A stretch of DNA of 64,000 nucleotides from Pradoshia eiseniae (GTDB lineage: Bacteria > Bacillota > Bacilli > Bacillales > Pradoshiaceae): positions 310,001 through 374,000 of the forward strand of contig NZ_PKOZ01000001.1 in NCBI RefSeq assembly GCF_002946355.1. The letters run 5' to 3'. Below the pieces are notes generated by a model. The model was not told where the DNA came from. It searched no databases and saw only the letters and a list, made by a program, of their open reading frames with translations. Shown one piece after another: positions 51,488-60,217 of this stretch; position 1 is the stretch's first letter; the number at the start of each line of letters is the position of its first letter. The position numbers and the translations under genes were made by a program.

Positions 51488-51637
51488 GGTAGTTTGGAAA
51501 AAAATGAAAACCAAATGTCTTTGCGGGAAGTTTCAAATTTTAGACCATGTACTAAACAGATGTATTTAGGTAAGTGATTCAGCGAGGAGCTATTGTTGAT
51601 ATACTGAAGTTAAACAAATTTATTAAGGATGTGCGAT

Positions 51638-52117
51638 ATGAAAATGGAAATAAAATTAGATGATTTATCTGGCAGTGAGATGGCTGCATTGATAATGGAG
51701 CATCTTGCGGGAATGTCTCTTACATCTCCTCCTGAGAGCGTTCATGCCTTGGGCCTTGAGGAATTAAAGAAAGCGGATGTGACGGTCTGGAGCGCCTGGG
51801 AAAACGGGAATCTATTGGGGTGTGGGGCGCTAAAGGAGCTTGATGAGACACATGGGGAAATTAAATCGATGCGAACGTCTGCGGCGCATATGCGCAAAGG
51901 GGTGGCGCGGCAATTACTCAAGCATATCATTGATGAAGCACGCATGCGACGGTACGCCAGGCTTTCTTTAGAAACGGGATCGATGGAGGCTTTTTATCCT
52001 GCGCAAAAGCTGTATGAAAGCTTTGGGTTTCGTTATTGCCTGCCATTTGCAGATTACTTGGAGGACCCGAACAGTGTGTTTATGACGATGGAATTGGGAG
52101 CTAAGGAAGAGGAATAA
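51638..52117 (+). CDS. GNAT family N-acetyltransferase
   Basis: A 159-residue acetyltransferase of the YsnE-like group. The acetyl-CoA loop AHMRKGVARQLLKHIIDEA is near residues 82-100, and LYESFGFRYC near 127-136 is the usual C-terminal GNAT segment. ATG 51638 follows AAGGATG. The acceptor is unknown. It is monocistronic and precedes the bmr leader. Confidence 0.87.
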   Translation: MKMEIKLDDLSGSEMAALIMEHLAGMSLTSPPESVHALGLEELKKADVTVWSAWENGNLLGCGALKELDETHGEIKSMRTSAAHMRKGVARQLLKHIIDEARMRRYARLSLETGSMEAFYPAQKLYESFGFRYCLPFADYLEDPNSVFMTMELGAKEEE

Positions 52118-52245
52118 AATAAATCTGCACTAAATGTTTGGATTTTTTTAAATATTTTAAATTAACAATTGACTAACAATTCCAAAAGTAGTAACCTATG
52201 TTAAGTAAATAACCAATTCACTTACCAAGAAAGGAGGGCTGTACG

Positions 52246-52320
52246 ATGAGAAGAGTAATTTTTGCTGTAGTCATTTCACATGATGTGCATATCGATTGTG
52301 CAGCCCGCCTGTTTCAATAA
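52246..52320 (+). CDS. Leader peptide of the bmrCD operon (BmrB-like role)
   Basis: A 24-codon ORF beginning MRRVIFAVVIS and ending CAARLFQ, with AAAGGAGGG eight bases upstream. Its 3' end holds GTGCAGCC (52298-52305), which can pair with GGCTGCAC (52350-52357). In B. subtilis bmrCD is controlled by translation of the 54-residue BmrB leader. This peptide is shorter and not obviously homologous in sequence, but has the same place and apparent job. Its sequence matters less than ribosome progress along it. Confidence 0.78.
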   Translation: MRRVIFAVVISHDVHIDCAARLFQ

Positions 52321-52470
52321 ACGAGGTTAACCGTTTGTTTTGAACGAAAGGCTGCACGTTGCTGTGTGAGACCCTTTTTGTTGTCAGTATCATAAGGGCG
52401 TGTTTTCGCGTCCTTATCGATAATTTCGGCATGAAAGGTCATCTCTCCTGCTCCGCTGCAGCCTTTTTTT
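52298..52470 (+). promoter_or_regulatory. Ribosome-mediated transcription attenuator of bmrCD
   Basis: Segment 1, GTGCAGCC (52298-52305), lies in the leader ORF. Segment 2, AAAGGCTGCAC (52347-52357), can pair either with segment 1 or with segment 3, TGCAGCCTTT (52457-52466), which is followed by T. Pairing 2:3 is a terminator, with an inner hairpin ATAAGG/CCTTAT (about 52391-52416). A ribosome reaching the stop codon would cover segment 1 and favour termination. A ribosome held early by an antibiotic leaves 1:2 free and lets bmrCD be read. Confidence 0.75.
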
Positions 52471-52505
52471 GTTAGGTGATCGGTTGAGAAAAGGGAGGAA
52501 TGAAG

Positions 52506-52565
52506 ATGATTAGACGTTTATTCACAGTGAAGATTTCAAAGGAGGACTCGATGAATAGTACGTAG
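52506..52565 (+). CDS. Second short ORF between the attenuator and bmrC
   Basis: Nineteen codons, MIRRLFTVKISKEDSMNST, with AGGGAGG seven bases upstream. It lies past the terminator, 37 bases before bmrC. It may help translation enter bmrC, act as a second control point, or be incidental. Confidence 0.4.
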   Translation: MIRRLFTVKISKEDSMNST

Positions 52566-52602
52566 CAAGTACAATCAGCAGGATGATGAAGGAGGGGAAA
52601 TG

Positions 52603-54354
52603 ATGTTTTCGGTTTTTAAGAAATTAGGGTGGTTTTTTAAAGAGCATTGGGTTCGATACACAGTTGCCATTATTTTATTGAATGTTGTAAATGTGCTTGA
52701 AGTCCTGCCTCCGATGATTGTCGGGATGGCCATTGATAATATCGGGATGGGGACGATGACGACTGACACGCTGATGACCTATATTTGGTGGATGGTTGCG
52801 CTCATCGTCTCCTTATATGGGCTGACATATATTTGGAATTATCAGCTCTTCAGCGGCGCGTTTGTACTTGAGCGAAAGCTCCGATCAGGCTTTATGGGAC
52901 ATTTGCTGAGAATGACACCGACTTTTTATGAGAAGAACCGGACAGGTGACCTGATGGCAAGGGCGACTAACGACTTGAAATCCATATCCGTTACAGCAGG
53001 ATATGGAATATTGACGCTAATGGATTCATCTTTATATATGCTAGCCATCTTACTAACGATGGCTATCACGATCAGCTGGGAATTGACGCTTGCGGCCTTC
53101 CTGCCGCTTCCAATCATGGCCTGGGCCGTGAACAAGGGAGGCAAGAAAATCCATGAATATTTCACGGCTGCACAGGATGCTTTTGGAGAATTGAATGATA
53201 AGGTATTGGAATCAGTCGCTGGGGTGCGCGTTATCCGGGCATATGTCCAGGAGCGGGCGGATGAAAAGCGATTTGAGGAAATGACAGATGATGTCTATAA
53301 GAAAAACATGGATGTCGCTAAGGTGGACTCCATCTTTGACCCGGTCATTACCTTCGTCATTGGCATTAGCTACTTGATCAGCCTTGGATATGGGGCGAAT
53401 CTTGTGTTTGCTCAGCAGCTCTCTATCGGTCAGCTCGTCACATTTAATGTGTATTTAACGATGCTCATTTGGCCGATGATTGCGATTGGCGAATTAATCA
53501 ATATTATGCAAAGAGGTAATGCGTCTCTCGATCGGATGAACGAGACACTCAGCTATAAGGAGGATGTCAAGAACGACCCTGAGTCTATTACAGTCGAAGA
53601 ACCGACAAAGGTGGCCTATGAGGACGTCCGATTCCGCTATCCATCCTCAAAGGTAGATAATCTCGCTGAGGTGAGCGTCAGCATCGGCAAGGGAGAGACT
53701 ATCGGGATTGTCGGAAAAACAGGAAGCGGGAAGACGACCTTCATCAAGCAATTGCTGCGTGAGTATCCGGCAGGGAGCGGGACATTGGCAATTGCTGATG
53801 TTCCAATCGAAAAGCAGCCGCTAGAAGAGGTCCGTGATTGGATTGGGTATGTGCCGCAAGACCATGTACTCTTCTCAAAGACCATTCGGGAGAATATTCT
53901 CTTTGGCAATAAGCATGCAACTGAGGAAGAGTTTTGGAGGGCGATTCGACTGGCTGATTTCGAGAAAGACCTTATTATGCTCCCGAATGAGCTCGAAACA
54001 CTTGTGGGAGAAAAAGGTATCGCGCTCTCCGGCGGACAGAAGCAGCGGATCTCCATCGCACGCGCGCTCATCAAGGACCCGGAGATTCTAATCCTGGATG
54101 ATTCCTTATCAGCGGTTGATGCAAAGACAGAGACGACGATTATTAAGAATATACAGGAAGAGCGAAGCGGCAAAACGACGATGATTACGACCCACCGGCT
54201 GTCAGCGGTCCAGCATGCGGATTGGATAATCGTTTTGGATGACGGAAAAGTCATAGAGGAAGGCACACATCATGACCTGATACAAATAGGCGGCTGGTAT
54301 AAAGAACAATTTGAGCGCCAGCAGGTTGAGGCGAACACGGGGGTGAGCGCATGA
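52603..54354 (+). CDS. bmrC: Multidrug ABC transporter, BmrC-type half
   Basis: A 583-residue half transporter with six membrane helices (about 15-305) and an ATPase domain. Walker A is GKTGSGKTT (about 370), signature LSGGQKQR (about 475), and Walker B ILILDDSLSAVD. Asp follows the Walker B Asp where an active site would have Glu, so this half carries the degenerate catalytic site, as in B. subtilis BmrC (YheI), which it matches closely. ATG 52603 (MFSVFKKLGWFF) gives seven-base spacing from GGAGG. It works as a heterodimer with BmrD and overlaps it by four bases. Confidence 0.92.
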   Translation: MFSVFKKLGWFFKEHWVRYTVAIILLNVVNVLEVLPPMIVGMAIDNIGMGTMTTDTLMTYIWWMVALIVSLYGLTYIWNYQLFSGAFVLERKLRSGFMGHLLRMTPTFYEKNRTGDLMARATNDLKSISVTAGYGILTLMDSSLYMLAILLTMAITISWELTLAAFLPLPIMAWAVNKGGKKIHEYFTAAQDAFGELNDKVLESVAGVRVIRAYVQERADEKRFEEMTDDVYKKNMDVAKVDSIFDPVITFVIGISYLISLGYGANLVFAQQLSIGQLVTFNVYLTMLIWPMIAIGELINIMQRGNASLDRMNETLSYKEDVKNDPESITVEEPTKVAYEDVRFRYPSSKVDNLAEVSVSIGKGETIGIVGKTGSGKTTFIKQLLREYPAGSGTLAIADVPIEKQPLEEVRDWIGYVPQDHVLFSKTIRENILFGNKHATEEEFWRAIRLADFEKDLIMLPNELETLVGEKGIALSGGQKQRISIARALIKDPEILILDDSLSAVDAKTETTIIKNIQEERSGKTTMITTHRLSAVQHADWIIVLDDGKVIEEGTHHDLIQIGGWYKEQFERQQVEANTGVSA

Positions 54355-56393
54355 ATGAACAGTTAGAACAAACCGAATCAAGCATGAAAACGATTAAACG
54401 TCTATACCGCTATGCGGTCCGTTTCAAAGGGACCATCATCCTTGCCCTTGTGATGCTCTCCATTTCTGTTGCGGCGGATCTGATTGGTCCATATATCGGG
54501 AAAAATATCATAGATAACCATATCACGGGCATTGAGCAGCCATGGGTGGAGACGAAACAGACAGATGATGCCGTATCATATGATGGCAAGTGGTATAAAA
54601 GGGAAGCCTACCTGATGGATGACGAATGGAGCGGCAGTCAAGCTGCCGTCGTACAGACAGGTACGACTTTTCTCTTTCTTGATGAGGCTCTTCAGTATGA
54701 TGGGAAGCGTTCATATGAGGATGGAAAGCTCACCGTCACAAACGGGGAGCAGAAAGCAGTATACGAGGCTGAGAAGCTTTCAGGAACGGAAATCATGCGT
54801 TTTTACGAGCCTGAAATCAATCGGATTATGAAGCTGCTTTTCCTCTATTTTGCTGTTATGGTGATTGCTTTCTTCTTCCAATATGGGCAAAGCTATTATT
54901 TGCAAAAGGCAGCAAACCGGATTATCCAAACAATGCGAATCGAGGTTTTTGCACAGATTCAGCGCCTTCCAATCCGATATTTTGATAATATGCCGGCAGG
55001 AAAGCTAGTGGCACGCATCACAAATGATACGGAAGCTATTCGTGAGCTATATGTACGGGTGCTAGCCAATTTCTTCTCCAGTACGATCAACATTATCGGG
55101 GTCATCATCGCCTTGTTTTTGCTTAGTCCCAAACTTGGCGCCATCACTCTTCTGATTATTCCAATTTTGATTGTGTGGACCATTGTGTTCCGTAAATTTG
55201 CAACGAAGTATAATCGGGTGATTCGCGCGAGAATTAGTGATATCAATGCCATGATCAATGAATCGATTAATGGGATGACCATTATCCAAGCGTTCAGGAG
55301 AGAGAAGGAGACACAGGCAGAATTCGAGGAAATGAACAATGAGCATTATGTCTATCAAAGCAAAATGCAGCGCTTGAATTCCTTGTTGAACGGTAATCTC
55401 GTGGGTGCCTTCCGTGTGATTACGCTGACACTCTTCATCTGGTATTTTGGCGGAATGGCGGCATCTGGCGAATCCGTTGTGACCCTCGGGGTATTATATG
55501 CCATGGTCAATTATTTAAATAGGCTCTTTCATCCAATATCCGGGATTGTCAACCAATTCTCCAATTTTGAGCAAGCGATGGTTGCCGGAGAACGCGTCTT
55601 TTCCCTTCTTGATGAGAAAGGAACAGATGTGGCTGATGGTCGAGCAGCACGCTTAAATGGGCATGTGGAATTTAAGGATGTATCCTTCGGCTACAAAGAT
55701 GGAGAGCCAGTCTTGAAGAATATCAATTTTGAGGCAAGGCAAGGGGAGACCATTGCACTTGTTGGACATACTGGTTCAGGAAAAAGCTCCATCATGAATC
55801 TCCTATTCCGTTTTTATGATTATCAAGAAGGAGCGATTCTGCTTGATGGGAAGGAATTAAAGGAGATTCCAAGACAGACGCTCAGGGAGCACATGGGCAT
55901 CGTGCTTCAAGATCCGTACCTATTCACGGGTACGATTCTTTCCAATATCACGCTTGATGATCCGAAAATCACAAGGGAGACCGCTGAGAAGGCATTGAGG
56001 GATGTAGGGGCTGATCGTGTACTTGCTAATCTTGAGCATGGCTTTGATGAGCCGGTCGTTGAGAAGGGAAGCACGCTCTCATCCGGACAGCGGCAGTTGA
56101 TTTCGTTTGCGCGAGCATTAGCCTTTAATCCGGCGATTCTCATTCTTGATGAGGCAACCTCAAGCATTGATACGGAAACAGAGACGCTTATTCAAGAGGC
56201 GATGGATGTCCTCAAGAAAGGGCGAACAACCTTTATCATTGCTCACAGGCTTTCAACGATCAAAAACGCTGACCAAATCCTTGTCCTTGATAAAGGAGAA
56301 ATCGTCGAACGTGGCAGTCATGATGAATTGATGGCTATAAAGGGCCGATATTATCAAATGTATGAGCTGCAAGCAGGTAAGAAGGCTGGATAA
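54351..56393 (+). CDS. bmrD: Multidrug ABC transporter, BmrD-type half
   Basis: A 680-residue half transporter matching BmrD (YheH). Between helix 1 (about 24-44) and helix 2 (about 160-180) lies an extracellular insertion of roughly 100 residues, characteristic of BmrD. The ATPase domain has Walker A GHTGSGKSS (about 468), an unusual signature LSSGQRQL (about 578) and an intact catalytic Glu in ILDEATSSID. With BmrC it forms an asymmetric drug exporter induced by ribosome-targeting antibiotics. A terminator follows. Confidence 0.93.
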   Translation: MNEQLEQTESSMKTIKRLYRYAVRFKGTIILALVMLSISVAADLIGPYIGKNIIDNHITGIEQPWVETKQTDDAVSYDGKWYKREAYLMDDEWSGSQAAVVQTGTTFLFLDEALQYDGKRSYEDGKLTVTNGEQKAVYEAEKLSGTEIMRFYEPEINRIMKLLFLYFAVMVIAFFFQYGQSYYLQKAANRIIQTMRIEVFAQIQRLPIRYFDNMPAGKLVARITNDTEAIRELYVRVLANFFSSTINIIGVIIALFLLSPKLGAITLLIIPILIVWTIVFRKFATKYNRVIRARISDINAMINESINGMTIIQAFRREKETQAEFEEMNNEHYVYQSKMQRLNSLLNGNLVGAFRVITLTLFIWYFGGMAASGESVVTLGVLYAMVNYLNRLFHPISGIVNQFSNFEQAMVAGERVFSLLDEKGTDVADGRAARLNGHVEFKDVSFGYKDGEPVLKNINFEARQGETIALVGHTGSGKSSIMNLLFRFYDYQEGAILLDGKELKEIPRQTLREHMGIVLQDPYLFTGTILSNITLDDPKITRETAEKALRDVGADRVLANLEHGFDEPVVEKGSTLSSGQRQLISFARALAFNPAILILDEATSSIDTETETLIQEAMDVLKKGRTTFIIAHRLSTIKNADQILVLDKGEIVERGSHDELMAIKGRYYQMYELQAGKKAG

Positions 56394-56397
56394 CAAG

Positions 56398-56430
56398 AAA
56401 GGAGGTGTCCATATGGACACCTCCTTTTAC
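56398..56430. terminator. Bidirectional terminator between bmrD and guaC
   Basis: AAAGGAGGTGTCC (56398-56410), loop ATAT, GGACACCTCCTTT (56415-56427). A perfect 13-base-pair stem with T-rich flanks in both directions. Confidence 0.94.
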
Positions 56431-56447
56431 GCAATGGTTCTGTCAGA

Positions 56448-57431
56448 TTAGAAAATTTTATCTCCATTGAAGATGGAATTTTTGACAACAACATAATCTA
56501 CTTTGCGAATCGCTTCAAGTGTTTTGCCTCCGGCATAAGAGATGGATGATTGAAGGTCCTGCTCCATTTCAATCAATGTATCCATTAAAGGCCCCTTATG
56601 CTCAACATACATTTTCTTTCCTTCTACATTCCGTTTTTCGCCTTTTTGGTATTCAGAAGCGGAGCCAAAGTATTCCTTATAGCGTTTGCCGTCCTTCTCA
56701 TAGCTTTCGCCTGGAGATTCTTCATGACCTGCGAATAGGGAGCCAATCATGACCATTGTCGCCCCGAACCGGATGGATTTCGCGATATCGCCATGAGTGC
56801 GGATGCCACCATCAGCGATAATTGGTTTTGTTGCCGCTTTTCCGCAGAGACGAAGGGCCGCAAGCTGCCAGCCGCCAGTCCCGAAGCCGGTTTTGATTTT
56901 TGTAATACATACTTTACCGGGACCGATACCGACCTTAGTCGCATCAGCTCCCGCATTTTCAAGCTCTCTTACGGCTTCAGGAGTACCTACATTGCCCGCA
57001 ATGACGAAGCTTTTCGGCAAATGCTTCTTAATATGCTGAATCATATTAATGACCGAATTGGCATGGCCATGGGCGATATCAATTGTAATATAATCAGGAA
57101 CGAGTTCTTCCTTCGCTAATTGTTCAATAAATTCATATTCTTCGGGTTTAACACCAACACTGATAGAGGAAATCAATCCTAATTCACGCATCTTTTGAAT
57201 GAATGAAATGCGTTTTTCAGGCTGGAAGCGATGCATAATATAAAAGTAGCCATTTTGGGCAAGCATGATTGCGATGTTATCGTCTATAATGGTTTGCATG
57301 TTTGCAGGGACGACTGGGAGCTTGAATGTATGGGCTCCAAGAGTCACGGTTGTATCACATTCTGAACGGCTGTCCACGATGCATTTTGCGGGAATTAGTT
57401 GGATATCTTCATAATCAAATACTTTTCTCAT
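56448..57431 (-). CDS. guaC: GMP reductase
   Basis: A 327-residue TIM-barrel enzyme converting GMP to IMP with NADPH. The catalytic Cys is in [20 protein letters not shown] (about residue 174), and [20 protein letters not shown] near 205 binds phosphate. It matches the Firmicute GuaC2 type. Upstream (about 57450-57493) CGAA-containing repeats such as ACGAACAATATTAACGAA resemble PurR boxes, so purine repression is plausible. Confidence 0.94.
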   Translation of the reverse strand: MRKVFDYEDIQLIPAKCIVDSRSECDTTVTLGAHTFKLPVVPANMQTIIDDNIAIMLAQNGYFYIMHRFQPEKRISFIQKMRELGLISSISVGVKPEEYEFIEQLAKEELVPDYITIDIAHGHANSVINMIQHIKKHLPKSFVIAGNVGTPEAVRELENAGADATKVGIGPGKVCITKIKTGFGTGGWQLAALRLCGKAATKPIIADGGIRTHGDIAKSIRFGATMVMIGSLFAGHEESPGESYEKDGKRYKEYFGSASEYQKGEKRNVEGKKMYVEHKGPLMDTLIEMEQDLQSSISYAGGKTLEAIRKVDYVVVKNSIFNGDKIF

Positions 57432-57714
57432 GTGTTTGCACCTCTATATCCGAATGAAATTAATCTATTCGTTAATATTGTTCGTACATTTAGTAATTTA
57501 CACTACTATCTTGGAGATGTCAAAAGGAATATTTATTTATGTGCTGAATGATTATGTGAATCTGCTTCTTAATATCTACAATTATTCGCTATACAGCAGG
57601 TTTTACCTTTATTTATAAACTATGAAAAAGGTTGTATGAGGGTTATGTTGGGGTTTTTTAGATAAAATTGTTTACTATGATAATAGGAAAAAAGGATAAG
57701 GGGGTGAGCCGGGA

Positions 57715-57882
57715 GTGTTAAATACAGGAGACATACTCTTTCAATTATTTTCTATTATAATTCTTGTATCCATCATTATATTGATTATTTCCTTGTTTCG
57801 TTTCCGTAAACAGAGAAGTGAGCAGCTCAATCGAATGGAGAAGAGAATAGAAGAATTAAGCGAAGAGATAAAAAGAAAATAG
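57715..57882 (+). CDS. Small membrane protein, DUF4083-like
   Basis: A 55-residue ORF from GTG 57715 with AAGGGGGTGA upstream. It has the head MLNTGDILFQLFSIIIL, one hydrophobic helix to about residue 28, a basic stretch (RFRKQR) and a coiled-coil-prone tail (NRMEKRIEELSEEIKRK). This shape fits the DUF4083 family of Bacillus peptides. The function is unknown. Confidence 0.72.
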   Translation: MLNTGDILFQLFSIIILVSIIILIISLFRFRKQRSEQLNRMEKRIEELSEEIKRK

Positions 57883-57980
57883 TTGGAAATAGGCTAAATG
57901 ACCTAAAGGATTCGGGAATACCCTAATGGAATAATATGGTATATAAGGAATTATATTATTAAGAGTAGGGAGGTTGCTTT

Positions 57981-58937
57981 ATGCCACTTGATCCACAGGT
58001 CGAAATGTTTCTTGAACAGATGAAAGCTGTCACAAAAGGGGCACCGCCAATTAGTTCATACAGCCCGGCTGAGTATCGGGCCATCTCTGAGCAGAACATG
58101 ATGTCCAGCATAGAGCTTGAAGAGGTCAGTAAGGTGCAGGACGTGCAAATCCCTGTCGATGATGGAGAAATCATGGCAAGGATTTATACTCCTGAAGGAA
58201 ACGGTCCACGCCCGGTCTTTGTGTTCTATCATGGGGGCGGCTGGGTGCTTGGAAGTGTGGAGTCCTATGATGGAATGTCTAGAATGCTGGCTAATGCCTC
58301 AGGTGCGATAGTGGTATCAGTTGATTATCGGCTCGCACCAGAGCATAAATTCCCGGTTGCGACAGAGGATTGCTATCATGCACTCTTATGGACCGCGGAA
58401 CATATTGAGGAGTTTGGCGGGATGAAAGATTGCATAATTGTTGGAGGCGACAGTGCAGGCGGGAATTTGGCAGCAGTCGTGACACATATGGCCAAAGAAC
58501 GCAGCGGTCCGGAAATAATCGGACAGGTTCTCATTTATCCAGCTACATCCTTTACCATTTCGACTCCTTCCATGAAAGAGAACGCCCATGGCTATTTCCT
58601 GACAAGGGATATGATGAATTGGTTATCCACTCATTATATTCGTGATGAAGATCGTTCCTCACCATACGCATCTCCGCTCTTGGCTGAAGATGTGAGCGGC
58701 CTTCCGCAAGCCTTTGTGATGACAGCAGAATTTGATCCGCTTAGAGACGAGGGGAGATTGTATGCTGATAAGCTTGCCGCCGGAGGAGTTTCCGTACAAT
58801 ACAAGGAATACAAAGGCATGATTCATGGCTTTGTTAGTATGGCGGCTGCAATTGATCAGGGGAGGGTGGCAATTCGCCATATTGGAACAGCCATTAAAGG
58901 GATGGCAGCCAACAATGCTGAAGCCGTAAAGGATTAA
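57981..58937 (+). CDS. Alpha/beta hydrolase, hormone-sensitive-lipase family esterase
   Basis: A 318-residue carboxylesterase. The oxyanion motif HGGG is at about residues 82-85 (FYHGGGWVLGS), nucleophile GDSAGG at about 154-159, Asp in EFDPLRDEG near 252, and His in MIHGFVSM near 281. The protein lacks a signal peptide, so it acts on short-chain esters in the cytosol. GGGAGG lies upstream at good spacing. The physiological ester is unknown. Confidence 0.92.
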   Translation: MPLDPQVEMFLEQMKAVTKGAPPISSYSPAEYRAISEQNMMSSIELEEVSKVQDVQIPVDDGEIMARIYTPEGNGPRPVFVFYHGGGWVLGSVESYDGMSRMLANASGAIVVSVDYRLAPEHKFPVATEDCYHALLWTAEHIEEFGGMKDCIIVGGDSAGGNLAAVVTHMAKERSGPEIIGQVLIYPATSFTISTPSMKENAHGYFLTRDMMNWLSTHYIRDEDRSSPYASPLLAEDVSGLPQAFVMTAEFDPLRDEGRLYADKLAAGGVSVQYKEYKGMIHGFVSMAAAIDQGRVAIRHIGTAIKGMAANNAEAVKD

Positions 58938-58972
58938 AATAATAAGGTTTCAAACAAGCTGAATCAAAGAGG

Positions 58973-59005
58973 GGAGTGAGGAGAAATATATCCTTACTCC
59001 TTTCT
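58973..59005 (+). terminator. Terminator of the esterase gene
   Basis: GGAGTGAGGA (58973-58982) pairs with TCCTTACTCC (58991-59000) with one G-T, followed by TTTCTTTCT. The rest of the gap to 59180 is A+T-rich with nothing I can identify. Confidence 0.8.
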
Positions 59006-59179
59006 TTCTGTATTTGAATGACTTATCTTATAAATTTTAAGTAAACAGGCTTCAATTTGGAAGTATAACATTATGGAGAAGTCCCTTTATACTCATGCAT
59101 TTTTTGAAGGGGGGAATAGGTACGATTCTTTTTTGGGTATGCTAAACCAGCTGTATTTATGAAAAATTTTAAGAAAGAG

Positions 59180-59227
59180 TTTACATAAAGTTAAGGGAGT
59201 TTTATACTGGTAATGACCACATTACCA
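59180..59227 (+). promoter_or_regulatory. Promoter and operator of the GntR amino-sugar regulator
   Basis: TTTACA (59180-59185), exactly 17 bases, TATACT (59203-59208). Starting on the last base of the -10 is a perfect dyad TGGTAATG-ACCA-CATTACCA (59208-59227), which would cover the transcription start. This is the expected place for autorepression by a GntR/UTRA protein. Confidence 0.75.
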
Positions 59228-59276
59228 ATGGAGATATTAATTACATCAAAATGGTGTAAGTATAGGGGGGGAATGG

Positions 59277-60002
59277 ATGAGGTTAATTGATAAGAATAGC
59301 AGAACACCTTTGTATCTGCAATTGATGGATATCTTAATGGAGGAAATTGATTTTTCATTAAATGAAAATGATCAGCTTCCTTCTGAACGTGAAATTTGTG
59401 ATAAATATGATGTTTCCAGAACGACAGTACGCCAGGCTATCAATGAAATGGAACGAGATGGTTTGATATACAAAGTACATGGAAAGGGAACTTTTGTAGC
59501 GCCAAATAAGGTGAAACAGGATTTAATCAAATTTTATTCCTTTACGGAAGAAATGAAGAAGCTTGGTAAGAAACCAATCTCTAAAGTACTTTCGTTTGAA
59601 ATCATAGAGGCTGATCGAAAAATCAGCAGGGAATTAAGGCTTCCGGAAACCACTAAAGTTTATAAGTTCACAAGGCTCAGGCTGGCAGATAAGACCCCTA
59701 TGATGCTAGAAGAAACTTTTGTGCCTGTAGAATTATTCCCTGATTTAACAAAAGAGGCTCTTGAGGAAAATGCATTATACGATATTTTCAGAGAACGATA
59801 TCAAGTAGAAATTAAAATGGCTGATGAGTATTTTACACCAGTTATGGCCAATGAAAACGAGGCGAAGCTTTTGCAGATACCATCCATGCTACCCTCTTTA
59901 CGGATTGAGCGGTTAACCTTCAGTGCAAATAATGTTATTGAATATACGAATACCATTGCGCGAGGGGACAAGTTCAAATACCATGTTCGCTTGGAGAATT
60001 GA
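59277..60002 (+). CDS. GntR family regulator with UTRA domain, amino-sugar operon repressor
   Basis: A 241-residue regulator of the HutC/NagR group. The winged helix is at residues about 5-72 (QLPSEREICDKYDVSRTTVR) and the UTRA effector domain at about 95-235 (KVYKFTRLRL, MMLEETFVP). It sits directly upstream of agaS-nagA-aldolase-kinase, so the likely effector is a hexosamine phosphate. A GGGGGGG run upstream serves as ribosome binding site. DasR/NagR-like operators occur before it and before agaS. Confidence 0.88.
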   Translation: MRLIDKNSRTPLYLQLMDILMEEIDFSLNENDQLPSEREICDKYDVSRTTVRQAINEMERDGLIYKVHGKGTFVAPNKVKQDLIKFYSFTEEMKKLGKKPISKVLSFEIIEADRKISRELRLPETTKVYKFTRLRLADKTPMMLEETFVPVELFPDLTKEALEENALYDIFRERYQVEIKMADEYFTPVMANENEAKLLQIPSMLPSLRIERLTFSANNVIEYTNTIARGDKFKYHVRLEN

Positions 60003-60030
60003 ACCCAAGCGAACCGTCATTTAATACAAC

Positions 60031-60055
60031 TGGTAATGACGTCATGATGTATAAT
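60031..60055 (+). promoter_or_regulatory. Second operator-like site and -10 element before agaS
   Basis: TGGTAATGACGTCATGATG (60031-60049) shares ACTGGTAATGAC with the regulator's own operator and contains the perfect palindrome ATGACGTCAT (60036-60045). TATAAT follows at 60050-60055; the -35 is weak (CAACTG, 17 bases before). It is likely the controlled promoter of the agaS operon. Confidence 0.6.
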
Positions 60056-60217
60056 GCTGGAATAGCTTTGGAAAGAGGCTAACAACAAACAACCTTTAGT
60101 AACGTTGATGACAGAAGCGGTGTGCTAGCTGCGGGAATTTCCTATATGGAGGTTCTAGTTTCTATGGAGAAGTTCATCAAATGAAAATACTTTCAAATAC
60201 AACTGGAGTGAAGTGAA

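Noticed and set aside
57430-57618. 62-codon frame upstream of the DUF4083 gene
   Set aside because: Very A+T-rich, composed of Ile, Tyr and Leu, starting at the guaC start region on the opposite strand without a ribosome binding site.
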